DNA from: Sordariomycetes sp. S80-01Y
Taxonomy: Eukaryota > Ascomycota > Sordariomycetes
Assembly: GCA_037042185.1 (NCBI GenBank)
Contig: JAXQJY010000023.1
Location: 248,001-312,000 of the forward strand
Direction: 5' to 3'
Length of the DNA stretch: 64,000 nt
Shown: piece by piece, positions 1 through 10,793 of the stretch
Layout of the letters: every line of letters begins with the position of its first letter
Position numbering within the stretch: the stretch's first letter is position 1
The notes under the pieces: model-generated
Told to the model about the DNA's origin: nothing
Seen by the model: the letters and a program-made list of their open reading frames with translations, nothing else
Databases searched by the model: none
Translations under genes and position numbers: made by a program

Positions 1-1573
1 TTTTCCAGCCACGTTCAGTCTTCGCGTGGAGCTCTTAGATCTCAACAACTTCCTAACAGAGCTGCATTTGGCTGCAGTGTGGACGCACACTCCAACACCC
101 GACAGTAGAGACGAACGGGTAGAAGTGGATCTAACTTTGAAAACAGCAGAAGAGAACCTTAACGATTTCCTACTTTGGGTGAAGCCGATTTGCTTTGCAC
201 CATTTGTGGGTATGCATGTGGCCAAGGCGGGTTGATCCATGCAAGCCGCCTAGCTCCCGTCACGGAAACAGCCAGCCTATGGATCTTGACATGCGCTTTT
301 CGGGTCCGACGTGCTAAAATTCACTTTCTTCTGTCGAACATCGTTTCGTCTACCAGCAGCGATAGCCTTCCCGCTGCTGAGTAGCGGATCCACTTAGCTG
401 ATGACTGTGCTTCTACTAGTACTAGTAGTCGTGCGCATGTCCTACGCAAGGACGATGATAACAGCCCGGGTACAAGGTTTCCTGAGAAATGAGAACTGAG
501 AAACCATATGAATGCATCGAGATACTAGGGATCCTAGTCCACGATGAGCCTAGAAGCAGGTAATACCTTGTGCCTGTGCATTAGCCAACCCGCAAGCGCA
601 GAGAAAAGCCCCTCTTGGGACCCATGGCAGCTACTGGTTGGCTTAGACCGTACGTAAGAGCCCCAATCTTGCATGTGGCCATAACCCGGATCGTGTACAC
701 CTGCATCAGGGCCGAAGTTCGTGACTGCCATAGTTCAAGCAAGGGCACATGGATGTGCCATGCTCAGGAAGAACTCTGGCGTGGGTTGGTCGTGCCGTGT
801 CTGGATCGGTTTCGGATTGTAGGGCTACGAGCTAGAGGGGAGGGGCTATGTGACAGATGCCTCAGGTATTTTTCCTACAGAGAAAAGTGTGATTAGCTGA
901 AAACCAGATGTACGTCCACGTTGGATCTAAGCTAAAATCGACCACTGTTCTGCCACCGGTGAAGCTAATCTGAGTGGCCGGCTCTGTCTCGAACTTTCCA
1001 CCGTCAAGCTACTTTCGACTGAACCCAACGATTCATGGATGGGCTGCGACGCCTCATGCACATAGCGAACTCTGCCGATATCGCACGGCAGCACTCTGAG
1101 TCACCCAGACGCAGTATCAACCAGCCAGCGCCAGCCCGATCTCATGCTCGCCAGCGTATCGCGAAGGAGATCCCGCACGACGCCTAGCCTGCATGCACAT
1201 CACCTAAGCCAGCAACGTGCGGCGAAGATCGCGGTATCTGGGTTTGTATTTTGTGATATCGTATCCAGCGCCTGTGATTCGTGTCAAGCGCGTTCTGCCT
1301 CACGCGCATGTACATATTCTTGCCCGTTTCTGGCCCCGCCTGGCAGCCGCCTCTGCACAAGTGGCCTGCCGTCATCCTCGACGTGCGCCAATGGAGCAGA
1401 ACCCTTTTCTTAGATTTCCTGCGCCGCGGGCGATGGCCCTTCTCCATGTTGTGCGACATTGCAGTACGACCCGTCTAGCCGCCCATCCGCCTTCCGTCTC
1501 ATCAGCCCTGTTGTACATCATTGGCCGCGATACAGTCTATTATTCCTGATGCTGACATCGTCGGAGCGAGGGG
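1..1573. other. gene-free stretch at window start
   Basis: No open frame here has a recognisable domain or consistent splice sites; the longest is about 110 codons. It probably holds the 3' flank of the minus-strand coiled-coil gene and part of an intergenic region. A small ACTAGT-rich palindromic patch lies near 412-430, with no clear function. Confidence 0.5.
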
Positions 1574-3174
1574 CTAATCCTCTGGCGCGCAGAGCACCCT
1601 CGCTTTCGTGATGACGTTCCTGAACTGCAGGTGGCCCCCACTCTCGTCGCCGTGCTTGATGACCCCCGGGAACGCCACGCAGCAAATCTCCCTTCCGCCG
1701 GCCAGCAGGCTGTCCTCGTCCTCGCCGCCGATGTCCTCCATGGTGTCCGTCTCGAAGGGGATGCGCTGGTGCGGCAGGATGGAGGGGAAGAAGACCTTGA
1801 GCACGGCCTTCTGCACGGCGAGGAGGCGGGCGAGCTCGATGGAGTTGTTGATCAGGACCCGCAGCCCGGAGTCGCGGGTTTCGCTCGTCGAGGTCGAGCT
1901 CGTCGCCGCGTTGGAAGAAGATGTGGTTATGCTGTCGAGGAGGCGATTTATTCGGCTCAGTACCTGGTTGGTGAAGGTGGATGTTGAGTCTGAGAGCCGC
2001 ACAGGGGCTTCTCTTCGTATTAACGCCAGGGTAGAGGAGCGCCATTGATTGACAGGTTCGTCAGCGCCAGCTGTTGCGATTGGTCAGTCCCCCTTCTTCC
2101 GCACTCATAAGAAAGGCCCGCGGGTAACTCACTGAACGAGAGGAGCAGCTCCTCCATCCTGCGGAACTGCTCCGTCTGCTCGGGCGAAAGCCCGACGTAG
2201 TACGAGTTGAAGACCATCTCAACCAGTATAGCCGAGACCAGGGACTGTAGAAGGTGCACTTTCGAAGTATGCGCCAGGTCCTCGTACATGGGGACGAGCT
2301 CGCTGAGCTCAGCGAGCGTAGCTTCATCCGCTTTCGTGAGGTCTTGATCCCGTCAGCCACGAAACCTTCGCAGTAGGAGCGATGCGAGGAGAGACTCACC
2401 CATCTTGGCCTTGCGGAAGTTGACAATGACCCAGTTCTGCAGCCCATTCCCCAACCTCGCCATCCCATCTCCGAACACCTCGTCGCTCGTCTGCCCATCC
2501 GTCCGCGTGCTCGTGCTAACCCACTCCTTCAACCCCCTCACCTGTCCCCTCAACCCTCTTATCTCTTCGTCCCTCTCCTTCAGCTCCCTCCTCAAGACCT
2601 CCCAACCGGATCGCAGCTCCTCGCGTTCCGCTTCCCTGACCTCGACCTCCGATCTGAGGAGGCGCAGCTCCGTGTCGTTCCGTAGGAATTGCTGGTTCAG
2701 GGCAGAGTGCTTGGACTGCCAGAATGTAGCCGTCTCGGATTCGTTCTGGGAGAGCTTGTCGAGCTCCTTGTGGAATTCCATCTCCATGACCACCAACTCC
2801 CTCTCCAGGTTGGCGATCTTGTCGTCTCTCTCCTTGATCATGGCATCACGCTGCCGGTCTTTCTGCTTGGCGCTCCCAGCCATGCTCCTCGGACTTGACT
2901 CCCGCCTGCCTGCTCCGGCAGGGCTCGTCCTGGATTTGGTGCTCGCGCTCCGCTCGAGACTTTTGTCGTTGGCGCCGCCAGCATCCTTCTCGACCAGGCT
3001 GGCGCCCCCATCGTGGGGTTCTTCCGTCGTCGTAGACAGGACCGCCGCGCGTGGCGGGACCGCGGGCAAGCCGTCTCTATCGCGCAGGTGGTCCTTGGAG
3101 GAAGGGGATGTGTGGTTCGAGGGGCCGCGGTGGGTGCGGAGGGGCCCCGTGCTGCGACGTTTCTCAGCGTCCAT
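1574..3174 (-). CDS. conserved coiled-coil protein, unknown function (3 exons)
   Basis: The model has three exons, 3174-2400, 2342-2133 and 2070-1574, joined at GTGAGT donors and AAG or CAG acceptors that keep the frame, giving about 493 residues. The first ~100 residues are low-complexity, rich in Ser, Arg and Pro. Residues ~105-225 form a heptad-rich coiled coil with many Glu, Arg and Leu. The rest is a predicted helical domain with the stretch ILVEMVFNSYYVGLS, ending in a compact block (HQRIPFETD...GGHLQFRNVITKARVLC). No catalytic motif or membrane segment is visible. Exon 3 reads GADEPVNQWRSSTLALIRRE directly after the junction and in frame, which supports the splicing. I do not recognise a named family; it resembles uncharacterised fungal coiled-coil proteins. 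The start is the first ATG of the open frame. Confidence 0.75.
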
Positions 3175-3985
3175 CGCTGCGGGTTTGCGGGCGTGCGGGG
3201 CGCGCGTGAAGACTGAGCGTGTGCGTAGATCTTGGGAGATTTTGGGCTCGGGGACAAGGTTCGGTGGAGGTTATCGTTGACGCATGTTGGACGCTGAGCT
3301 AACCAGAGCTCCCACGGTAGCCTGCACGACAAGGTTGCGTGCCTAGCACCACGGCGTCGAGCGTCGCAGGGCCGCCGAAAAGCCGGGTCGGATTGGTAGC
3401 GGGAATGGGTATTCGACTGCCTGTCGCGAAGGGATCGTTTCGGAGATTTTGCTCGTCTCGGCGGCAGCTGATGCGCTACGCTGGAGGCTGGAGGTGGGAG
3501 GTGGGATGACGTGCGGAGTCGCTGAGGGGATCCCTTTAGCTGCTGCCTGGCGCTGCAGAGCTCGAGCTTTTGGAGGCGAAATGAGAGAGTCAGCGCGGCA
3601 TCAGCTCTGCCTGGCAGCAGTGCGGAGGGATGGATGTTATTATGGAATGGAGGGGTGAGGCTGAGGGGGCGGTGTTGGAGGGGATCTCGGGCGGAGGTCG
3701 ACGGCGATCCTTCGACTGCCTGTTCGGCGAGCTATCGGACTCGGGCCCGTCTCTCGGAGGTGCTTGAGGCTGCATAGTAGGAGCAAACGTCCACGCCAGG
3801 AACCATGATCAACGTCGCATTGTAAATACTGGGACGTCCTAGGCGAGCACAGATCTCACTTTTTTCGAGGCTCGAGACCAACGTTGCTTCTCATCGTATC
3901 CCGGCTTCTTGATAAAACCCTTCTTATGCCTTCCCTTGTAGCATCACCAAGTGGTCCCCTTTCCAAGCACCCCCTTTTCAACGCA
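3175..3985. other. intergenic region
   Basis: This is the upstream region of the coiled-coil gene and the 3' flank of the 2H phosphoesterase gene. Short open frames (60-70 codons) lack any recognisable feature. Nothing else is seen. Confidence 0.5.
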
Positions 3986-4753
3986 TCAACGCGCTGCACT
4001 CCCATCATCATCGAGCCTGACCTCCGCCTCGACCTCGTACTCGACCTCGCCGTCCCCTCTATCTTTAGCGCCCATCCTGCAGATCCTCAGCCTGTCAACC
4101 TCCATGCCCTCCGACCAGACATAGTCCTCGTACCTGTCGAGCACCGCCCTCGCATCGATTGTCTGTCTCTTCTTGCCCCGTCCCTTGACGTATATCGTGT
4201 TAACGACCGTCGCGTGCAGCAGCAGCGGTCGATCATCCGTCATGAGCGACGCGTCGAGGAAAGGCTGCCGGAGGGCTGTGAAGAACTTGCGCAGAAGCCC
4301 AGTTGCGTCGAGGGGCGGAGTGTACAGGACGCTCGTGTCGGACGGCTTCTGCATGGGATGCAGCCCCTTCAAAGTGATCTGTAGTCTCTCATCCTCCGCA
4401 GGCGTCGGCAGCCCCATCTCCCTGGCCCGCGGGTTGGCGCTCCGCAACTCCCCCTTGACGCGCTTCAGCACGCTCCTCCCTCTCAAGCCCTTCAACAGAT
4501 CCACAGCCTCTTTGAGCTTCCCCTCATCCCGCAGGTTCAGCACCCCCAGAGTGAGATGCAAGGTTCCAAACGGGCGCACCGCGGCTTCTGGTATGGCGAA
4601 GGAGTTGGGCGATGTGATGTCAGCCTTGAAGGAGGCGAGGGTGCGGGCGAGCTGCGGCGCCTGGAGGGGGATGCAGAGGAAGTGCGTTGGCGGTGCCTTT
4701 GGTGGCATTGTGGCGGGTTCGACCTGCGCAGATCGGCTCGCGGTGGATGGCAA
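3986..4753 (-). CDS. AKAP7/ASCC1-like 2H phosphoesterase domain protein
   Basis: A single-exon protein of 255 residues. It carries the two hallmark motifs of the 2H phosphoesterase superfamily: H66-L-T68 in FGTLHLTLGVL and H180-A-T182 in LLLHATVVNT, about 110 residues apart. Known relatives include the AKAP7 nuclear-localisation-signal domain and the ASCC1 C-terminal domain, which act on or bind nucleotides and RNA ends; the substrate here cannot be told. The domain fills nearly the whole protein, and no KH domain (seen in full ASCC1) is present. The 15 residues before the second Met (4708) are Ser/Ala/Arg-rich and might be a weak targeting sequence, or the real start may be the second Met (MPPKAPPTHF). 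The C-terminus is acidic. Confidence 0.85.
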   Translation of the reverse strand: MPSTASRSAQVEPATMPPKAPPTHFLCIPLQAPQLARTLASFKADITSPNSFAIPEAAVRPFGTLHLTLGVLNLRDEGKLKEAVDLLKGLRGRSVLKRVKGELRSANPRAREMGLPTPAEDERLQITLKGLHPMQKPSDTSVLYTPPLDATGLLRKFFTALRQPFLDASLMTDDRPLLLHATVVNTIYVKGRGKKRQTIDARAVLDRYEDYVWSEGMEVDRLRICRMGAKDRGDGEVEYEVEAEVRLDDDGSAAR

Positions 4754-5136
4754 TGGAAGAATTGGAGATGTTCTGTTACGCGACAGTGGTCAAAGCTCGT
4801 GCTCTGTTGAATGAGCCGTGAGCTGACAGTCACAAGGTGGAGTGACGATGCTTGTAGGGCGATACGCGTGTAAGTGTTAGCGTGACGTCCTGGGTGTAAC
4901 ATCAGACGGCAGCAAATCCACAAATGTCTTAACAAGGTGAGGCAGGCCCAAAGACTGCAGAGGGGTCAAGGATGGTTTCTTGAAGAAGTGGGCAAGAAAG
5001 ATTTAGATGAAAATTAGTGACTACCAAGTAGTGTGTGCAATAAGGACCCGAATCGCCAAACGCCTCCCAAACCTAGCGCCATTCCCCATTCCATAAACAT
5101 CCAAAAGCGAAATAATACGAATTGAGCCAGAAATAA
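4754..5136. other. intergenic region
   Basis: Upstream of the 2H phosphoesterase gene and downstream of the small mitochondrial gene, both on the minus strand. No further coding sequence is seen. Confidence 0.5.
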
Positions 5137-5599
5137 TCATTGAACCTCTTCATATGACAATCTTAAGTGGTCAGGGACCTCGTAGCCACCGCTTCCATCA
5201 AAGACCCTCTTGGCGAGCAGCGGCCAGCCAAGAATCATGCCAATGCCGGGGAAGAAGCTATATCGGAAGCCAAAGTGTCAGCGCCCATTCCGCTCTCAGT
5301 GGGAAAAACGAATTGTGTCTGAATCCTTGAAAGCGCGTCTTGCACAGGGTATTGTGAAACAGACAAAATTCGGGGGAGAGGATAGCTTACAGCGCTGCCT
5401 GCACGCCGACCCTCCTGACCAGCTTGCCCCAGTCGGCTCTCTGGCTCTTCTGCGTGGCGGGCATCCTATCGAAGGGATTGACCTCCATTTTGCGTGCTGC
5501 ACTCCTCAGGTTGGAGCGGATGGATATTGGGCGTCTTTGAATCGCTCGGCCACCACCTTGGGAGAGGAGTCGTAGAGAGGTGGTTGTTGGTCGTAACAT
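5137..5599 (-). CDS. small mitochondrial protein with one membrane segment (2 exons)
   Basis: Exons 5599-5391 and 5257-5137 join at GTAAGC and TAG to give 109 residues. The N-terminus (MLRPTTTSLRLLSQGGGRAI...) is rich in Arg, Ser and Leu with no acidic residue for about 40 positions, typical of a mitochondrial presequence. The intron falls just before a hydrophobic segment, AALFFPGIGMILGWPLLAK, likely a single inner-membrane helix, followed by a short acidic tail ending LRLSYEEVQ. The size and layout resemble small respiratory-chain or assembly subunits of filamentous fungi, but I cannot name the family. The splice is supported because the first exon alone stops right at the donor, and the second supplies the hydrophobic helix in frame. 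Confidence 0.75.
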
Positions 5600-7105
5600 C
5601 GTGTCGTGGGAGTGGAAATGTATTTTTTTTTTCGATGGAGTAGAGAGACAGATGCAAGACGGAGAAGAATGTATACGCTGAATATACAAGAGTTGAGTGG
5701 GTAAGAGTGGTGATGTTTCTGTGTGGATGAGTTGAGTTGTTGCTCTGAGTCGAGATGATGGTGATGATCAAAAAGGGGCAACCACACCCAGACCCAACCG
5801 CATTTATACATCCCATTCATGCCCTCGTCCCAATCATGAACTCAATCCCAATGACCACATCTGAGCATACCGATCCTCATCGTCCCGAGCTGCTCCTCAC
5901 CTCTGACCAGCTTGACGATGGCCATCACGCCACCAGGATCCCCAACAACGGTGCCATCCGCCTCCAACTCGAACCACCGCTGCAAATGTCGGAGGATCCC
6001 GACAGCCATTGTCCCCATAATAGACACAGAGTATTGGAAGCGTGCGCGAGGAAAGCGGAGCGGTTAGCTGACGTCGCGGGCCGTCGAACTGACATGAGTC
6101 AATCCCTGTCGCGCCTGGAACACCCGAAAGCGCAGAAAGTCACACCACCAGGAAAACCCCGGAATCCTTCTCATTAGCAAGTTCTTCCTGATGCGAAATG
6201 CCTGGAATTGTCCAATAGCTTCATAGTTATTGTCAGCAAGGTCAGATGACTTCCCTCTTTTTACATTTAGAAATGTTATTGCTGTTTGTCCCTGCGTTGT
6301 GCGCAGTCTTGAACTGGTCATATATCACTTTCGCGGTCGCCGCCGCATCTCGCACCAAACCACCAGCACCACCTCCTCTCGACGTACAGCGCAATGCGAT
6401 ACGTCGCTACTACTCTGCGATTGCAATCGAACGGTGCCACGGGACCCTAACATTTCCACTGCAGGCTTATCGTCTTCATATAGTGGAGTCATCTCTGAAT
6501 GTTTTCCCTTTCAGCCTTCTCAAATGGACAAAAGGTAGGGATGCCAACCAGCCTGAGGTGCCTGAAGCCGAATGGTTGAACTATACTGTCATCTACACAA
6601 CTACATCCGGCACCATCTGTTGTCATCATGTCGTAGCCTCGTCGACCTCAGCGCATGCGCGTAAGCATAATGGTTCTGACAGCCCGTGCAAGACACCGAA
6701 CTGCACATCGTTCGCACAAGAGAGTGCTGCTCCTCTCCTTCTTGAATCCAAATTCTCCCCGTGCCGGGCCTCGGCCTCGAGCACGCTGTCGCCGTGCGAC
6801 CGACCCCTTCTTCTAATCATAACGACAAATAAAATAAAATAATCAAGGCTATGATGCAAAGATGGTGCAACGCATGTCAAAGCATGCTCCCAAAAGGAAC
6901 TCCCCCAGGATAGAACGCTTCCGCTCCCATTGGATGTCGTCTTTCCCGAGGAACTCATAAGAGTTAGGCCGAGCATCACCTCCCCATGGCGCTGGCAGTC
7001 AGATCGGCGCACAGCCGTCGTTGCTAGTGCTGCGTCCAAGTTCATGACAGCCCGACCACGGGCGAGAGCCTCGGCCAGCCCAGATACTGTTGGTCTCTGG
7101 GGCGC
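5600..7105. other. intergenic region with no convincing gene
   Basis: Upstream of the small mitochondrial gene and downstream of YPD1. A T-rich tract (about 5622-5632) sits close to the mitochondrial gene's start and may belong to its leader. Open frames at 5755-6177 (+) and 6246-6842 (+) reach 140-198 codons but lack domain features and have no supporting splice pattern. Confidence 0.45.
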
Positions 7106-7674
7106 TTATTCGCCGTCTCCTTCCTTCTCCTTGTAGTACTTGTCCAGAACACGGTGCGCGTCGGCGATATCGACCTTGACGTCCGCGATGGTCTCCACCA
7201 CGAGCCTCAGACATTCGTCGGCGTCTTGGCCGGGCGTGCCGTCGAGCTTCTCCTTCTTACCGTAGCGCTGGATCTTCTCGCAGCCGTCTCGGACCTTGAA
7301 GAGGCCGATGGTGGCGGATGAACCTTTGAGGAAGTGGCCGAGGGAAGATAGCTTTTCGAGATCTTTCTCCTCCCTAACAGGCGTTAGTCCCCGGCCTTGA
7401 CGGCGCGCAAAGGAGGGAGGCGCAAGTTTGCGACATACCCTGCTGTGTCCATCTCCTCAAAAGTGGTCTCGGCCTGGTCGAAGAAGCCATATACAATAGA
7501 TTGACTGAATTCATGGTCGTCTGGCTCGTCCATTTCGAGGATCTGCGAGAAGGTCTCCATGTTTAGGTGGTCTTCGAGCTTGGGCTCGGCCTCGGTGGCC
7601 TTGGTCTGGACAGGTCAATACAGGGCGGGATGATGTCAGGTAAGAAGGCTGACCTCATCCTTGGCGCTCGACAT
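7106..7674 (-). CDS. YPD1: Ypd1-type histidine phosphotransfer (HPt) protein
   Basis: Exons 7674-7654, 7605-7439 and 7373-7106 give 151 residues, close to yeast Ypd1 (167). The HPt signature is clear: LSSLGHFLKGSSATIGLFKV, with the phospho-accepting His at about residue 76, preceded by SQSIVYGFFDQAETTFEEM and followed by a helix ending DAHRVLDKYYKEKE. In fungi this protein passes phosphate from hybrid sensor kinases to the response regulators Ssk1 and Skn7, controlling the HOG MAP-kinase and oxidative-stress responses, in both nucleus and cytosol. The first coding exon is only 21 nt and uses an unusual GTCAGC donor, so the N-terminal seven residues are less certain than the rest; the Met at 7560 is a fallback start. 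The second intron (GTATGT...TAG) is standard. Confidence 0.93.
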
Positions 7675-7891
7675 GTCGGCGGTTTACGTGCAGAGTCTGG
7701 AGCAAAAAGAAGAGACCGGAGGAAGGAGGCAAGCAGTCGCGATGCCAACACACACGGGTGCGTGTGCGTCCGAGAGAACAAAAAGTTGAACCGAGCAAAG
7801 TCGAGCGGAGTGGAGGGGTTGGATGAATCTGAAAGGAGTAAAGAGCCAGAAAGCCCCGAGAGAGCGCGTGCCAACGCCAGCCCTGGGAGCA

Positions 7892-7921
7892 GCGGTGCGG
7901 TGCGGTGCGGTGCGGTGCGGT
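7892..7921. repeat. (GCGGT)6 pentanucleotide microsatellite
   Basis: Six direct copies of GCGGT, followed a few bases later by two more (about 7928-7937). It lies about 220 bp upstream of the YPD1 start codon, so length changes could affect that promoter. Confidence 0.9.
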
Positions 7922-9170
7922 CACAGAGCGGTGCGGTGCCAGTGGGTGCAGCCCAGTGCAGGTGGTCGAGTGTGCTGTAAGTGGAGATGGGACCAGTCGC
8001 GAGTAAACCACTGAGCCGTGCAGGGCTCGGGCTTCCTTACGTAGTGCCAAAGATGGGACGGCAGCGGGCAGGAGTGGGTAAGTCGACAACTAGCTCCGTC
8101 CTGGTGGGCAATGAGGTAATGGGAGGGGGGCCGTCTTGCGCAGTCCAGTCGGAGGTCGGACTCCAGGTGAAGGGGACCGATATAGGCAAGGATGTGCCTA
8201 GGGATCCCTCGCTGGTCGGCTGGTCTGAGGGGATCGAATCAACGGACACGTCCCTTATCGCACGGCTTGGTGGACTAGAGACGAGATAGTTAGCTTGCTG
8301 AGGCCCGCGCTGACGTTGATGTATTCAGACAGGCACGGCGGGCAGAGACAACAAGGACAGGGGGCGTGAATAAGGGGGTGAGAGTATGGGTGACAGGGCA
8401 TGCCGCACTTGTCGCAACTGGTAGGGCTACGAGGACAGACATGGGTACCACCGGTCAAGCCTCACTGCTTCGACGTCGCAGCGTCGCTCATCTGCCCGCG
8501 AGAGGCGACTTGGAAGGCCTGAAGGCCCTGGCTTGGCTTCCCATGTCACCAGCGCAAGCTAAGCGGGGCAGCTGCTTGGACAAGCGTCTGCGTCACGCAC
8601 AGCGGGCGGAGATGGAATTCTGGAATTCGCGAAATGGCCGCATCAGGGCGTGTGGAGTGGGGTTTGGCTTGAGGGGCAGACCCGGACTGACTTGCTATTG
8701 CCGCCAAGGCTGAGACGTTGAGCTTTTTGCTGCTAGCCTTGCGTGGCGATGTGATGGTTGACAGTGGGAGCGACTTTTGTGCGAGATAGCATCACATGGT
8801 GGTGGGTGTTGATCGTGGGAGACATCAAGACGGGGTGAGGGGCACCGTGTGCCTGGGAGACGGCGCCGTGTCTCGGGCAGTGACAAGGACGCGGGGGCCG
8901 CTGACAAGCAAGCGCCAGCGGGCAAAGCAAGGTGAAATTGCTGGGCTCACCTTGGGATAGCGCGTGCGGTCCTCTCTTCCGGGAGATGATGACTCGACAG
9001 GCAGACAGACAGAGGATGGGTCGACTGCAGCTGGCGGCCGAAACGAAACCCGAGCCGTGAGTGAGCTTCGGAGATCAATCAAGCCTTGCGGAGGCGAGGC
9101 AGCATGGGTGCTCGAATCTCGGTGGGGAGGTGGAGGTGCGTGGTGCGCTCAAAGGGGACGACTTGGCCAG

Positions 9171-9205
9171 TAGGGTCTGTAGGGTCTGTAGGGTCTGATA
9201 GGGTG
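9171..9205. repeat. TAGGGTCTG tandem repeat
   Basis: Three direct copies of the 9-mer TAGGGTCTG followed by the variant TAGGGTGTG after an inserted A. It superficially recalls the TTAGGG telomere unit but has a different period and is internal. Confidence 0.85.
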
Positions 9206-9586
9206 TGTTGTGGGCGACGGGAGACGATGCCGCTGCTGGACTGCCAGCTCGGAGGTTGAGGAGACGCCGGTCGACGGATGGCTTCTCTCATCTTTGTAAT
9301 CAGAAAAAAAGTCCTTCGAGGCCTGGCTGAAGTGCCAAGGAGCGCAGCAGGGAAGGATCTCGCAGCTGTTGACCTGCCTCCCCTGCTGCTCGCCTCTTTG
9401 GGTGGGTGGCTAATACTGACGAATAGTAGTACGGAACGTACTAGTTAGTTAGTAGTAGTACCCGCGGATGCGCTGGGGTCAACGTGAGAGGCCTTCGCAG
9501 CACCCTTCGCTCTAGACGCCCCTACCTACAGCCAGTTCGTGTTTAGCCTTTGGTAGTCCCCAGCTGTTCCAGTTGATGGCGCGAGG

Positions 9587-9612
9587 CCTGGACCAGCAGC
9601 CTGGACCAGCAG
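9587..9612. repeat. tandem 13-mer CCTGGACCAGCAG x2
   Basis: Two exact adjacent copies of a 13-bp unit in the gene-free stretch. No coding role is seen. Confidence 0.85.
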
Positions 9613-10793
9613 CCCGGGCCATTACGTCGTCGGTTGCATCATAGGCAGTTCAAGGGCAGGTGCAGCACCACCGCATCCGAGTCCGTCGGCACGTGCCCCG
9701 CCACCCCGCCTTTATTCCCACTGGCAGCCCGGCCCCGGAACTCCAGGGTCTACCTACTTGGTGCAAGGGCTCGCGGTCAGGTCGGATGCACAGAACATTG
9801 ATGGGAGAGCCTAGTCGAGCATGCCCAGGTATATATGCCGGGAACCTCCTTCGCTTCAGCCAACGTCCTCGTGTTCTGGAACTTAAGCTCTACGATAGCC
9901 CACCTTGAGTGCTGCTGTCAATGTGAAACCCGCCTGTTTTGGGCCTTGGTCTAGACGGCCGGTGGTGGACCACATCACGACGCTCCCCATCTCAACACCC
10001 ACGTCATGATTTCCTTCTTCCTGACTTCCTGACTTCCTTTCTTTAGGAACAGATCAACACCATCCCGCCGCCAAGACAAAGGCCCTTATTAAAATGTCGC
10101 AACCCGCTCCGAGATCTTCAACCCATTCCATCACTGACCGCACTCACCGCAAGGCCATCGTCCCGATCAGTGGCATCCTTTACACCCTCCCCATCGCATG
10201 CTACACTTGACGATCCGCTCTGTGCCATCATCAGGAACTAGGAGCATATGCTCCGATGATCATCCGCGCCAGCTGCCTTGCTTATGACGATAGCAGCCTG
10301 TGAGGAGTGTCGAAACTGGGGAGTGTCTGAGTCTGTCGTCACCAGGGTCCTCCCCACCAAGGGTCCTCCGAGTCAACAGACGTCCGGAACACAGGGTCTG
10401 GGGCTGAAGCCACGGGCTGAAGTCATTGCGCCCATATAGTGGTTCCGCGGGTCGCACTGCAGCAGGTTCCGCTGCTGCTGCCCTTTGGCACGTTCCGAGA
10501 AGTAGATACGTGATACCCGCGTGCCGCAGATTAGTAGACCTGAGTCCGCTGCTGAATTGCCAGGCGGAAGCTGTTGGAATCTCGCCCACGTCGAGCCGAT
10601 TACCCGAATGCCTTCCAACGGCTGCCGTCCACGTAGATTCATAGATTCATGGGACGGGCGGAGAAGAGACGGTGTATTATGCATTACTCCCTCTAAATGT
10701 ATCGTAAATAAACTCTGGCAATCCCCTTCGCCTTCCGGTTACACCCCCGTGTCTCCGTGTTCGCCAAGATGATACAAGCCAAGCTCACAGCCT

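Larger units (their letters stand above)
7675..10793. other. 3.1 kb gene-free stretch upstream of YPD1
   Basis: This is the longest gap in the window. It is upstream of YPD1 and downstream of the DUF3984-like gene. I find only open frames without domains on both strands. It contains several short tandem repeats listed separately (7892, 9171, 9587) and a pyrimidine-rich CTGACTTCC repeat near 10020. A 38-codon ORF at 10094 has no supporting feature. It may hold a long leader or promoter for YPD1, or noncoding transcripts. Confidence 0.45.

Noticed and set aside
5755-6177. 140-codon frame on the plus strand
   Set aside because: Pro/His-rich random-looking sequence without motifs.
6246-6842. 198-codon frame with a hydrophobic N-terminus that could be a secreted protein
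   Set aside because: No domain, biased composition and no homologue recognised; hydrophobic start may be chance.
9171-9205. TAGGG repeats as telomere-like sequence
   Set aside because: The period is nine, only three to four copies exist and the site is internal.
10094-10210. 38-codon ORF MSQPAPRSSTHSITDRTHRK
   Set aside because: Too short, with no supporting splice site or domain.
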